Below are positions 42,795 to 54,514 of a stretch of 64,000 nucleotides of DNA, one piece after another. The notes beneath the pieces are model-generated. The model was not told the DNA's origin, did not search any database, and saw only the letters and a list, made by a program, of their open reading frames with translations. The translations under genes and the position numbers were made by a program. The stretch comes from Thysanoteuthis rhombus. Its lineage: Eukaryota; Mollusca; Cephalopoda; Oegopsida; Thysanoteuthidae. The stretch's first letter is position 1; every line of letters starts with the position of its first letter. The DNA lies in the NCBI GenBank assembly GCA_963457665.1, contig OY735233.1, forward strand, positions 26,152,709 through 26,216,708. Direction: 5' to 3'.

Positions 42795-43040
42795 ACCTTT
42801 TATTTTAAAAATCCCCGAAACAGTAACATGCTAAGCAATTGATGATCCCAACAGGAGAAAATTTATACAATAACAAAATACTATAATAATGTATATTTGA
42901 AACAGAAAAAAAAAAAACACTGAAGAAAATTACACAAACAGATATTGGGGAAATGAGTGACTGGAGAGACACAAAATCTTTTTTTTTTTCTTTCTTCATA
43001 GTTTGGTGTTTAAGGCTGTAAAGCTTTCTAGACTAATATA
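42795..43040 (+). repeat. Family E, copy 1
   Basis: CCCGAAACAGTAACATGC, TGATGATCCCAACAGGAG, a GAAACAG-A-run-CACTG block and GCTGTAAAGCTTTCTAGACT. All recur in order at 46060-46285. Both copies end in an (AT)n tract. Confidence 0.75.
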
Positions 43041-43084
43041 CATATATAATACAATATATATATTTATAATACATAATATAATAT

Positions 43085-43335
43085 ATATCAATGCTCTTCC
43101 ATAGGAATAGAGCACTCTGGTGGATGGGGAATTTCTGCATAAATAAATATATCGCTTAAATTCAGCCTCACTGACCATCCAGTTCTGTTGCTTAAAGGTA
43201 GGATATCGGTCTCCGGGTCTGAAGCGAAGGTTTCAATCCTGCCTCTGATTGGACTGGATGGGATAATGGAAAGTCTATAGCCACACTGAAGAGATGTAAT
43301 ACATCGAAACAGCTGTCTGTGGATGACAATAGTAC
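43085..43335 (+). repeat. tRNA-derived SINE, family S copy
   Basis: The head CAATGCTCTTCC .. GCACTCTGGTGGATGGGG leads to a tRNA-like block: AAAGGTAGGATATCGGTCTC as the A-box side and AAGGTTTCAATCCTGCC as the B box. The tail is GGAAAGTCTATAGCCACAC .. ATCGAAACAGCTGTCTGTGG. Nearly identical to 59255-59475. Confidence 0.8.
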
Positions 43336-43339
43336 ATAT

Positions 43340-43700
43340 ATATGAATATATATATATGAGAGAGAGGCATAGATGTGTGTATGTGCCTTCACTGACTTCA
43401 ACACCCACAACATTTTTAATATATTTGCAATAATTTTTTGTACTTGGAATGTATGACTTGTCTGGTTGCATTCTTCAATTTCTAATTATGTTAAGTATTT
43501 ACAGTCTGTAACAGTAACCTAGGGGAAAGGGATCCTAAGCTGAGAATATTTTCCTTCAGGGTGTAGCACTTGAGTAGAAAATAAATATTAAGGGCACAGG
43601 ATGCACTCCTGCAGCAGAATTCTTCCAGTTTCAGCTTTGCAAAAAATTTGAAGGATTTTTTCTTAGTCTTAATACAAGGTACAAGTTGAGCAGTGCAGTC
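43340..43700. other. No feature seen
   Basis: Short AT tract, then ordinary sequence. Confidence 0.3.
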
Positions 43701-43712
43701 TCCCCAAAAAAA

Positions 43713-43893
43713 AGAAATGTGGTCCTTCCTACAATTCTAACGGTATTGCTTCATTTTCACGTCTCATACACCAACAACGTTGATGGTAAGGGTCAAGTTT
43801 GTTAGAACTTGTTAACTTGGGACCACAATCAATCAAGTACGAAATGCAAAAATAGCACAGTACTACTAGCTGTGTAGGTGGGACTGCACTTCC
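43713..43893. mobile_element. Foldback family I, copy 1
   Basis: The left arm (from AGAAATGTGGTCCTTCC) and the right arm (43835-43893, reverse complement starting GAAGTGCAGTCCCACC) are imperfect inverted repeats of ~60 bp. The left arm matches the copy at 61811 (GTATTGCTTCATTTTC / TTATTGCTTCACCTTT, CTCATAC). Confidence 0.55.
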
Positions 43894-44039
43894 TCTTAAG
43901 GACCACACTACTCAAACTATGCAAGAATGAAGGGAGAAAACCACAAAATTGATTTCCAATTATATAGGGCTTAGCTAGATAACGCGGAGGGAAAAAATGT
44001 GTATAAAGCACATACATGTGCTTTCTCAAGCCTTCAGTA

Positions 44040-44525
44040 GAGCAAGCTCAACCCTCCAAAAACCTGAAGATCCTATTAGTCCTAAAAAAGAAAAAAAAAC
44101 CAATGCATCCTTCTGATCGTCACCTATGGAGCTAAAATATGGAACCTAACCAAGAAACAGACCAGCAGACTGGGAAGTATGCAATGTGCACATGAGAGAA
44201 TCATGCTCAACCTTACATGGAGAGATCACAAGACAGCACAATACATACAGGAGAAGACAGGACTCAGGGACATAATAGAATTCATTAAAAAACTCAAATG
44301 GCAATGGGCTGGCCATGTTGCAAGAATGAAAGGCAACCGATAGACATCACAACTCATGACATAGATCCCCAGAGATCAAATCCACAACCAAGGATGGCAG
44401 AATACAAGATGGAGAGACGAACTAGACAAATTCTGAAAGAATTGGTTCCATGATGCCCATGATAGATGTGGCAAATCCTGGGGAAGGTATATGTCCAACA
44501 ACAGACATTAAAAGATTCATGATGA
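44040..44525 (+). pseudogene. RTE LINE 3' fragment
   Basis: From AGAGCAAGCTCAACCCTCC (the RASSTF-equivalent) through GAGCTAAAATATGGAACC, TGGAGAGATCACAAGACAGC and GGCTGGCCATGTTGCAAG, to TAAAAGATTCATGATGATGA. About 485 bp with indels. Confidence 0.88.
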
Positions 44526-44529
44526 TGAC

Positions 44530-45550
44530 ATGAAATGAACAGAGAAAACAGTTCTGAAAAAAGATTATCTAATCAAGTGTTTTTCAAATATTTTACTCAT
44601 TACTCAACCTTTTTTAGCCAAGCCAAAAATGTTCTCCCAACCTATCAGGGAAGAAGTAACTTTTGAAAGATGTACAAAATTATACTTTATTTGCGACACA
44701 CCCAAAGATTATCTGTGACATACTAAAGCATCAATTTTCAACCTTATGCACCACAAAACTTCAGTGGGTATGCTGCTAGAGTTTTTAGAAGGGTTGATCA
44801 TCACAAGAAAAAAAGAAGAAAAAAAATGCTGTGGGACAGTGTTCCCAAGTATGGATACAAAAATAACTTCTGAATACATCTTCATGTTACTAGTACTTTT
44901 ATGGAGCATATGAAATTCCTCTTTTTCAATGATGCAATGAATAAATAAAGGAGTCGTTCATCAAACACCCAAATGGCAGTTTGAAATTCTCTCGTAGTAT
45001 AGAACCAACAAACTCATTTTTCAATGAAAAGCATCTTTTCCACTGACATCTTGTTTCAATGTGAAGTAAAGAATACACACAAAACCATGATCAACAATAT
45101 AAATAAATAATAAATGAAATGAATTAAAAAATTATCAGTTTTATTCAACTTATGATCACATGATCATTTTCTTATAAATGGTCAACACAGTTTGGAAAGC
45201 TCTGATCTAATCAGTAGTTTAATAACAAGTGATGGTAAAATGTGTTCACCCCTTCAAGACTAACTTGCAAGATTTGGCAGGCAAAACATGCATTTGTTTA
45301 CAATTGAATCTAATACTACCGATTGAGTGTGAAGGGATAATTGAATAAGGCCCAGTAACATGGCAGCTTCTGGGTGGCCTTGTTGAAATTAATGATACAA
45401 TTGGACTTTAATACTATAACAACCAGGCATAGACTTAAGAAGTGCCGGGAATGCTTGCAGGCCATCTTTGACTCCAAGTTTGAATGGGGGGGGGTTGTAA
45501 CAAACCACTAGAATTACTGTTACATGATTTTGAGACAATCGTTACAATTC
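44530..45550. other. No feature seen
   Basis: AT-rich DNA; 44580-44900 has a hAT-like flavour (ACTCAACC..., GCACCACAAAACTTCAG) without identifiable ends. Confidence 0.3.
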
Positions 45551-45554
45551 CTTG

Positions 45555-45955
45555 ATACAACTGTCTACAGGTTTCTTCAGTTTTCAAGTCAGACTGCCTG
45601 GCTATCTGCGTATGTAAGTGTCGTGCATACAGGCTGCACCAATGGAGCTACAAAGCTGGAAATTTGAAGATATTTCTCCTTATTACATCTAAAATCTACA
45701 GAAAAAAATTTTTCAAAAATTCACTCCATAAATGGATTCAATCAATGTATGTTTAGGCTAAATTTGTCACTAATTTGTGCCCAGCTGCGTTCATGTTTGT
45801 TTTTTTTTTGTTTTTTTCAATTTGGACTTAGTGATCAAATAGAGGGCGAGAGAAGAAAATTACTGATCACTCCTCCCCCCCCCTGATTCACTAACACAGC
45901 TTTCTGCTAAAAGAGAATCATATGACAGTTTCTATTGAGTGACTAACCAAACCAG
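45555..45955 (-). repeat. Family A, near full-length copy
   Basis: Reverse orientation, with TACAGGTTTCTTCAGTTTTC, GGCTGCACCAATGGAGCTAC, TGTATGTTTAGGCTAAATTT, and GACAGTTTCTATTGAGTGAC with the left-end extension ACTAACCAAACCAG. Confidence 0.8.
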
Positions 45956-46006
45956 TTTACAATATATTTTACATTCAGTCCAAATTTAAAAGACCAATAT
46001 ATATTT

Positions 46007-46009
<3 letters not shown>

Positions 46010-46057
<48 letters not shown>

Positions 46058-46285
46058 TACCCGAAACAGCTACTTGGTAAACAACTGATGATCCCAACAA
46101 GAGACAGTTTATACATTGCACAATAATAAAGTATAGGGTGAAACAGGAAAAAAACACTTTGGAAGATTACATAAATTGAATTGACAAATATTGCGAAATA
46201 GTTAACTGAGGTGAAACAGAAAAAAATTTATTGGAAGAGTTTTTTAATGTTGAGTGTTTAAAGCTGTAAAGTTTTCTAGACTATA
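46010..46285 (+). repeat. (AT)n tract and family E copy 2
   Basis: TA repeats at 46010-46050, then CCCGAAACAGCTACTTGG .. GATGATCCCAACAAGAG .. AAGCTGTAAAGTTTTCTAGACT, matching 42795-43040. A short AT tract (46282-46298) links it to family G. Confidence 0.75.
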
Positions 46286-46299
46286 TATATATATATTAC

Positions 46300-46620
46300 A
46301 ATGGTTTCAAAACTTTTGAAATTCCAGGATCTATTCTATCAAGGAAATATTCTGGTAGTCCCCCTATTTTTTGCATTTAGTTTTTAGATTTACAATAGCC
46401 ATTTTTGACCTTTAAAATCATTTCTTCAAAACGAATTACATTTATTCGAATTCTATCATAAGGTACAGGACTGTACACTAATTATGTTTCTAGATATCTA
46501 TGCAATGGATAATGATGTTCTCCAGCCACAAGATTCACTATATCGGGTTCGGAGCAAACACTGCTGCAGATTCCTCAAGCATTCTTTGTCCAACCTCCTG
46601 CAGTACACCAACCCCAATCA
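46300..46620. repeat. Family G, copy 2
   Basis: Matches 21500-21790 in the same orientation: CCCCTATTTTTTGCATTTAG, TTATTCGAATTCTATC, CAGCCACAAGATTCAC, GCAAACACTGCTGCAGATTCC. Confidence 0.65.
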
Positions 46621-47280
46621 CTACCATATAATCCAAATATAATCTTACCAGAATATATATGGTATGGAGAGATTAAATCTTTGTAGATAACTCATGATTT
46701 AAATTTGTCACCTAAAAACTGGTAAAATTGGAAAATAATTCCAGTCTTGAGACAGTTAATTTTTGGATCAACTGGCTTATCAATCTTTTTTGGTCATATA
46801 GTCATTACTTACAGATTACATATTATTTGGTCAATGTAAAAATAATACTTGCAGTATATATCTGATATTTCATACTTATCTTTGAAAACTAAGACACAGC
46901 AATCATTCAGAGATTTCCACTCTTTTCAAATAGATAAAACAATTTCTCGAAATTGATGGTTTGAGAGTTGAAAAAAATTTCAACACAAATCAAAATATTG
47001 GTGTGATTGCACATAGAAATTGAAATTAAAAAATCATAACTATAATGCTAAACCAGACCCTTATTTTCTGACATTCATACAATTTCAAAGTATTCAGTTA
47101 TTTCTCTAGTGGAGATAGTAAAATTTTTTTCGATAATTTTTTACACTTCCAAAAGGTTTTTTTTGCAGGGGCAACGCTGTGGTACATTTACATAGAGTTC
47201 CTTCAGGAAATGCCATCACTAGATCACTAAGTAATCATCAAAACAAAAATGCATTCAGGTTTGAGAAAGCATCAACTGAA
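46620..47280. other. No feature seen
   Basis: AT-rich DNA without recognised features. Confidence 0.3.
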
Positions 47281-47284
47281 ACCG

Positions 47285-47660
47285 TCACCAAAATCATCTA
47301 CATAGGGTTTTTTTCAGTTTTTAAGTTGGCTATGTATTACACGTACAGGGCACACCAATGGAGCTAGCATTTACTCCAAATTATGTCTTGGAAAAACTGA
47401 TTTTTGAGAAAACCCTCCCCCAAAAAGGTATTTTTACAATGTAAGTTTATGCTAAATTGATCCCTTAGTTTATGTCTGCCCATTTTTTAGAAATTATGAC
47501 TTTTCAGTGATCACTGCCCAACAAAAGGTGAGAGACAACCTATGCATTGATCACCGATTTTCCCCCCAATTTTTAATTGATCACCCCCAACACAGCATGC
47601 AGCCAAAAGATGATCATTAGACGTTTTCTGTTGGGTGAACAATCAGACCTGTCATTATCT
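47285..47660 (-). repeat. Family A, near full-length copy
   Basis: Reverse orientation: GGGCACACCAATGGAGCTAG, CAATGTAAGTTTATGCTAAA, GTGATCACTGCCCAACAAAA, GATCACCCCCAACACAGCAT. Confidence 0.8.
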
Positions 47661-47664
47661 TAAC

Positions 47665-48685
47665 AGGAATATAATAGCAGAGAAATTCGACCTTTCTACC
47701 AAACTAAAGCTGCCCATTGTTAATAATGCAAGTGAATGAGTCCTCATTCAGAAGAGGGGGATGGGTAGGGGGTTATGAAGAGTGTCCTGAGAGGGGATGG
47801 GGGGATGCAGGATCATTATTTGAGAAAATACTTACATACAAATAAAGAATGTACCTACTTTCTGACCTAGTGGTGTTTTCTTCTAACCACTGTACTAGAT
47901 AGAGACTTTTAAAACATACTGGCCAAGAGTAATTATCTATAATAAGTAGTAGTAAAATTTTACAACTGTCACTGATATAGAGAGCAGGAGGCGGTCAGAG
48001 CTGGTAATAGACCAGAGACAGATAGCAAATGTAACCCCCCCCCATTTCAAACAGCCCATTTTTTTTATTTGTAATCAGTACTAAATATGTATGATTTAAA
48101 TATATACATGGGTCTATACATGAAGCTAACAGGTCCCATTGAGCCGCCCTTCTACCCAGACCTGCATGATAGAGAATTTAGTGATGGTCGGGAATCAGAA
48201 TTATTTTTTCCATAGATGCAAGAGGAGAACTTGAATAATTTACACCAAATTAATGTTGTGGATTTTGCATGTATTAAACTGATTACCCGTCAGAAGGATT
48301 TTCTGTCTATCTTACTATCACTCTCCCCACAGTATCTGTGTCTCTCTCCCCTCACCTTTAATTATCCGAACCTGCAAATGAAAGATGCTTTTCTTAGTAC
48401 TGAAAGCTGAGAGGCTTGAAACTGCACAAATGCACTTTTAGATGGAACCAGTTTCGTGCCAAGTTTCCCCAAATCTTTTTCTGCACTTGAGAAGGCAGCT
48501 AACAGATCCAGACAATCAGGGTTCTCAGGTAACATGAAGGTGACAGGATGGTGCATTAAAAGAAATGAGAAAAATCAAGCTCGAATATCCGTCTATCAGA
48601 TTCTGTTTGATCAGGTCACCAGGTAATCCTTGAGTTATCTCTTTACTTGACCCAAATGTTGAACAATCAGAACAAATCAAGTATA
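47665..48685. other. No accepted gene; one coding-like minus-strand segment
   Basis: 48362-48556 on the minus strand is open and protein-like (PENPDCLDLLAAFSSAEKDL, GKLGTKLVPSKSAFVQFQ) but lacks clear splice sites in that frame. A C10 run is at 48036. Confidence 0.3.
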
Positions 48686-48689
48686 TTAG

Positions 48690-48840
48690 AAACCACAAAC
48701 CAAAACTGTCAACAAAGGTTTCTTCAGTTTTTTGAGTTGTTCCTGCTGGTTGGCTATCTATATCATACATGCAGACCAATGGAGCTAGGTCAGAAAATTT
48801 AAATATTCACTCAGGTCTAAAAGTCAGGAAGAAACTTCCA
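48690..48840 (-). repeat. Family A, right-end fragment
   Basis: TTAGAAACCACAAACC, CAAAACTGTCAACAAAGG, TTTCTTCAGTTTTTTGAG, CAGACCAATGGAGCTAGG. Ends after about 150 bp. Confidence 0.75.
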
Positions 48841-48844
48841 TAAT

Positions 48845-49474
48845 TCGTGTGAGCAACCTTTTAGAGTAAAGGTAGAATTATATGTACATACATGGAAAAT
48901 TGTGAACCCACCAAAATTACAATGTGATCAACTAGGAAGTAAGGAAACATGAAGGATTACCATGTTATTTCAGGCTAAGTCATTACACACCTTGACATTA
49001 TATTTTTTTTATCATTAGGAAAAAAATAGTTCTATCACAGAAATAAATGTTCCCAAATGCTATCAAAATTTGTGTGAACAATGTTGCAGGTTTTGAAGAA
49101 AGTGTTCTTTCATTTATATTCAGCTTGTAATAACTGGAGCAGTCTGAAACAGGTTTTAAAGTACACAAAAGTGATTTCTCTTTTATTTTACAGCTAAGTT
49201 TATGCTATTTTTTTGCAAATTAAAATCAAAATTAAGACTTCAGAAAAGATCATAGCAATATATTTTAAATTCTTTTCTTTAAAAGTATGATCATTGCTAC
49301 AATTTGTAATGTTTTTGGTGGTACCTAAAAAGTTGAAATAGCAACATAAATTTTACCATTTTGTAGAGACATTATGTATGCGAATAATGGGAAGCTACAT
49401 CTGATCTACACCCTTATATACAAACAAAAACATTGCCATGTGTTTTGCGCATAAAGCAATGCACATTAGCTTTC

Positions 49475-49516
<42 letters not shown>

Positions 49517-51130
49517 GAGAGAGAGAGACAGACAGACAGACACCATTTTATGTGGAGATATGTTAAAGTTAAGTACGCCAAATATGAACATTAGATCTGG
49601 TCCAAAACCCTTAGATATGAACAAAAATATAGCATGATGTTTTTTAACAACGGTTTCTATAGATATCAGCTACAATGTCTTGAAGTCTGTATAAAGAAGG
49701 CTAATGAAAACCTCAAGAGTTGAAAGAGAGAGAAAAACAATCAGCTTCCATTCACAAGGGATGGGAAGGAGAGTTAAGAGTTCCTTTCCATTCAGAACAT
49801 AAGAGGACAAAAGTTCAACAATTTAAATAAACACAGCCAGAACAACAATATGGATCCTGTTCACACATCAACATTTTCTTCAACATTAGAATATAAAAAA
49901 ACTAACAAACAAATCTGTGAAACAAGAAATGCCTCAGTGATGACTCAATGGAAGAGTTTTCGAATGGAGGCGATTGGATATACAGTTCAATGACCATTCA
50001 GGCATGACCGAATAGAAAAGCAGATGGTTCTCAGAAGTCACAAGATTTGTTGTTTACATCGTAATTGTGACTCAGACATGGAGTATTGGTCACAAGGCAT
50101 AAGTATCAAAAATCAGGTGCTCGGAAAGTCAGACTGTGAATCTAAGAATTTTTTCTAAGACTGATATCATCATATCAAAAGTACTAGTTCATGACCTGTA
50201 GCTTTACTGACATTTATGTGTGGAGAACAGGTTGATGGCTGCTACCGGCACTATAAGTATGACAGAGAAAGGAGAAATTGAAATACCAAACTTTTTTTAC
50301 TTAAGAGGATTGGAAGGGGGAGAGGTGAAAAAATTAGTATACGAGGGGCAAATGGCAGCTACTTGTACTATAAGTGTGACAGATACTGCTCGTTACATTT
50401 CCAATGATCATTTGTATTCATAATTTTGCAAAAATGATGACAAGACTTTCAGAAGTCAGCTACCCATTTTAGCAAACACCAAAGTTGATTAAGTACCATC
50501 TATCTTATTCACCGAGTTCAATTTGTTGAAATGATTTTTAAGCATTTTGCGACTGTCATTAAATCCCTCATTGACCTGGAGAGGGGTAGGACATTACCAT
50601 TCTCCCCGCCAAAAGTCTTCAAAATTTACCCAGTATCCTAAAGGCGAAAGGTTTACCTTTTTTTATAGGTCTATCCTGACCCTACAGGAAGGTAATCTGC
50701 ACTCCTGTATACAACCTAAATGAAGTGTACAAATTATACTTCCTATAAAATTGTAAATAGAAAAAAAAAGTATCATAATACAGAAGAGAAGTGTGGAATG
50801 TACTAAAATCTTCTGGAACGCTAGGCGTAAACTTTGAGTGTCAACCTACCGTGTCTCCATATTGTAAAAGAAAGAGAAAAATGCAGACTATAAGTAGTCA
50901 CTGGAAAGTATGACTATCAAAGGGAAAGTAATTCAAGAATTCTTTTGAACAAAGGTTTGGGGTGATTGTATAATCTATTGTCAGGGATAGAGGTAAGGTT
51001 TTTCATTGATTAGAGCAATCTTTACTGAATAAATTATATATTCACTTTGTTTCTCTTAACATGTTAAACAATAAATGGTCAAGAGGAGGATCTATATGTT
51101 TCTGAGCCACCCACAAAACATCTTAAGGGA
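48845..51130. other. No gene; (AT)n and (GA)n(GACA)n tract at 49480-49543
   Basis: A 30-bp AT tract followed by GAGAGAGAGA and three GACA units is the only structured element. Open frames here are short. Confidence 0.4.
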
Positions 51131-51136
51131 GAGGAA

Positions 51137-51385
51137 GATCATCATCAGTCTTTCAGCATCCATCATTGGACATAGACCTTCTGCAGGATTCACTAGACAT
51201 TTCTATCATGGGCATCGCAGAGACAATATTTCTTGAATTCATCTAGTTCATCTTTCTATCTTGTATTCTGATGGCCTCATTTGATCTCTGGGGATCAGTA
51301 TTGTGACTCCTCATGTCCATCAGTTGTCTGCCATTCTTGCAACATGACCAGCCTATTGCCATTTTTGTTTTGTAATGAATTTTGA
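51137..51385 (-). pseudogene. RTE LINE 3' fragment with tail
   Basis: ATCATCATCAGTCTTTCAGC tail, then the family 3' region for ~245 bp with a deletion near 51275. Confidence 0.85.
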
Positions 51386-51563
51386 TTCATGACCAGCCCA
51401 TTTTATTCAGAGTTTTTCTCCTAAGACTTTTTTTCCATTCAACGCTATTTACTCAATGTCAAAGGGCAACCAGCCTGAGCAAAAAATTGCAATAAGAATC
51501 AACTTAGAAAATTAAAGTGGAAAATGGTCAAGAAATTTTCATTTCCCCCCAAAAATTAAATTT

Positions 51564-51565
<2 letters not shown>

Positions 51566-51594
<29 letters not shown>
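51566..51594. repeat. Poly-T tract, 29 nt
   Basis: Longest homopolymer in the window. The flanks (AAATTAAATTTCA.../AAATTTTACATG) give no clear poly-A-tailed insert on the minus strand. Confidence 0.9.
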
Positions 51595-51599
<5 letters not shown>

Positions 51600-51601
<2 letters not shown>

Positions 51602-52145
51602 ACATGTCAAAATTGAGATTTGTCCTTGAGGTCGGAGTGTGCTGAACACCGGGAAATACATCAAGTGTGGTTTTAAAACTTGAATGTCACTAATTGGGAT
51701 AAGAGAAATAAAACTTTCCTCATTAAGTGCAAGAAAAAGAAAATAAAACTGTAGGCAAAGCTGAATGTGTTACTAACACCAGACAGGATGTAGTCCCGAA
51801 GGGGGGGGGGAAGGAGAATTGCAAATACTAAAAAAAGTTAAAAGGATTATAATGCAATGTTAGAGGGCTTTGCAGCATTTTTAGCTTGTGTACAGAACAG
51901 CCAACAGCAATTTCTTTTGATTAATTACGGTTGATATCAATATTTTTATTTTTATCAAGACCAAATATGGTGCCAAGTGATCAGAAGAAAATGAAAGATA
52001 AGTTGGGTTACATTTGATCTTCCGAGAAGTCTTTTAATGGTACAGAATTTTAAAATCCCCATAATTAACGGATAAATATTAAACTGAATAATCATAGCTA
52101 CCTACAATAGACCAGTTTAATCAGTTACACACATACAAGTACAGA
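51600..52145. other. Possible diverged repeat shared with 54950-55190
   Basis: Ordered matches to 54950-55190: AAAACTTGAATGTCACTAAT / AAAACTTAAACGTCACTAAT, AAGAAAGTGACTGTGGG-type blocks, CAGACAGGATGTAGTC, TACAATGCAA and GCATTTTTAGCTTGTGTACA / GCATTGTCGGCTTGTTTACA. An unclassified ~240 bp repeat in two same-strand copies. Confidence 0.6.
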
Positions 52146-52149
52146 GAAT

Positions 52150-52460
52150 TTTTTTTTCTCTCAAATTCCCTTCCAAATTTTTTTATTAGTAAGGGTTAAA
52201 TATGCAATGTAAGTTTATGCTAAATTTGTCAATGTTTTTTTTTTCAAACTTTTTTAGTGATCACTGCCAAACAGAAGGCAAGAGAAATAACTTATTCATA
52301 AGTCACCTTTTTTCATCGATCATGCTCAAACATAACATACATGGGTGTTGGTGATTCAAAATTTTCCTTGGAACACTAGTTTGAAATGATTCCTTTAAAG
52401 CTTTTTTCATAGAAGCTGTTTTCATCAGACACTCTTAAAAGGATGAAATGTCAGAGAGTT
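52150..52460 (-). repeat. Family A fragment followed by family H copy 1
   Basis: 52150-52360 matches family A in reverse (GCAATGTAAGTTTATGCTAA, GTGATCACTGCC). 52370-52460 in reverse reads CCTTTTAAGAGTGTCTGATGA .. AAAGGAATCATTTCAAACT, matching 54130-54200. Confidence 0.6.
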
Positions 52461-52464
52461 ATCA

Positions 52465-54125
52465 AAGTCAACAATGATAATTCCCCTGAATCCCAGATTA
52501 CTGCCTGTTCATTCACTTGCCCCTGATTGGTTGAAGAAGACAATTCAAGGGCCTCTTTTTCATAAAGCGTTCATTATTCCCGACGACACTGGTTGACTTT
52601 TTTCTTCTTTCAAACTAGTGTGATGGGGATATGTTTATGATTTATGAAAAGAGGCATCTACAGTAAAATTTATAAATGCACTATTTATTTACAATAAGAT
52701 TTAGTTTGCAATACAAGATGAGATATAGTGAGTAAAATTACTTGCATCTTGGCTCTTTCATAGAGTTTTTTCCTTTTCAAGAGTTTTCTTTATACACTGA
52801 GAATAAGATTCTTGAAGAAAAAAATTGTCTCTCTCTACAATATTTAATTAACAAATGAGCACATGTGCAGTACCCATGCAATCATAGATTTTTATACACA
52901 ATGTACACAATAAATACTAAATTTTATTGTAAATGAATAGTGCTGCATAATGAACTACCGAGGGAAATGATGTGGCAGCTAAAAGGTAAGACCCATGATT
53001 TGCTTGCCTGCAGTAAAGGCAAAAAGTGACAGTGACAAGAGAGAAAAGAAATACCAGAGTCACAATTTAGCATCTTGTTTATTTCTCCTTTTCCCAACCT
53101 CAGGGTCCACGACTTATGATATCAGATAATGCAACATAGTTGATGCAAGGAACAAGGTGAGGAAAAAAAAAAATCGATGAGGGACGGGAGAGTTGGCCAG
53201 GGTGCACAAGAAAGGGGACAACCTTTCCTCTTTGGATGAAAGTGACGACTGCTGCCTTGCTTGCCTGCTTACTTTGATGACCACAGGCTGCAAATAGCCA
53301 TTTATGGGAAAGGCCCCACCCTTGATTAGGATTTAGATGATATACATTGCATGCATCAGAAAGAGCTCAGTCTGAATTGGGCCATAGAAATAAACAAATG
53401 TTGCTTCTGCGATGAACACCACTTGAGAACAATCATTTTGTCCAAAAGATTTGCCATTCAGCAAAAACACTTATTTTCTGAAGTACCTGTCTTCATTGAT
53501 ATGTTTGAAACAACGCAGATTGTTCTGTTGACAAACACCACTCGAGCTTTGCAATCAAAAACATTCATCATTCCATAAGTACCTGTCATCGTTGACTACC
53601 CTGAATCCACACGGTGCACAACCGCACTTTCCAACAAAAGTACATTTTACCATCGTACAAGAGATGCTTTCTTTTCATAAATTATATATTTATAATTACA
53701 TAAATAAATACACCCATCGCATTAATTTTAGGGAAAAAAGTCAACCAGTATTTTTGTAAATATTAATGATAAAAGAGAGACCCTCAAATTGTCTTCCTTT
53801 GTTTTTATGGGGATTCGGAATCAACCAATCAGCGGTAAGCAACTGGACAGGCAATAATCTGAGATTTGTGGAATTGATAGCGACCAAAAATTAGTACACT
53901 GTAAGGATAAGGATTTGAGAAAATATTCCGTAGAAGTTGTTGAATGTACTAAAATCAATCTACATCTTAACTCAAAAACCAGTAAGAAAGCATTCATTTT
54001 TTTTTCACTAAAACTCTTCAACTGATTCATGTTATGGTTGGACATTCATATTTCTTTTAAATCTAGCAAATTCCAACAACTTTTTTCAAAATCCTAATTC
54101 TTACAGAGCACTAATTTTTATAAGT
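52465..54125. other. No accepted gene
   Basis: 53104-53156 on plus has strong splice-like borders but stops in all frames (see findings). 53351-53578 holds an open frame with an internal echo (GAACACCACTTGAGAAC / AAACACCACTCGAGCTT), suggesting a ~130 bp diverged tandem duplication. Confidence 0.35.
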
Positions 54126-54129
54126 TTCT

Positions 54130-54200
54130 TATGTTTCATCCTCTGAAGAGTGTCAGACAGAAAAAGCTTTTAAAGAACTATTTCAAATATTCTGTTTAAT
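54130..54200 (+). repeat. Family H, copy 2
   Basis: TTCATCCTCTGAAGAGTGTC .. AAAAGCTTTTAAAGAACTAT matches the reverse of 52370-52460. Confidence 0.55.
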
Positions 54201-54234
54201 AGGTATCTGTTAATTACTCAGATTTTACAATTTG

Positions 54235-54475
54235 ATGTTCTGTAAACCGTAAAAGTTTTAATAGCTCTATCGGTACAGCAGCTGCCGTACATAGGAGGGT
54301 TTCCCGCAGTAAAGAGACATGAATTTGAGTCTTGCACAGAGTTTATCCTCTATTTTTAATTTGTATCTGTTTGCTAATGGCTGTACCCTGACAGTTTGAG
54401 GGGTGGCATTGAAAAACAGCTAAAATTAAGATTAAAGAAATACTTGTCAAAAATTAATTACAGTAATGACAGAGC
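54235..54475 (+). repeat. tRNA-derived SINE, family T
   Basis: A-box-like CTCTATCGGTACAGCAGCTG, B-box-like GAATTTGAGTCTTGC, then a body ending GAAAAACAGCTAAAATTAAG .. ACTTGTCAAAAATTAA. The tail recurs at 55840-55890, 56220-56270 and, inverted, near 23990 and 58870. Confidence 0.65.
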
Positions 54476-54514
54476 AATTTAAATCTTTTAATAAAGAAAA
54501 AAAAATACGGACAG

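Noticed and set aside
53351-53578. 75-codon plus-strand open frame
   Set aside because: Explained by a diverged internal duplication; no motif or splice border.
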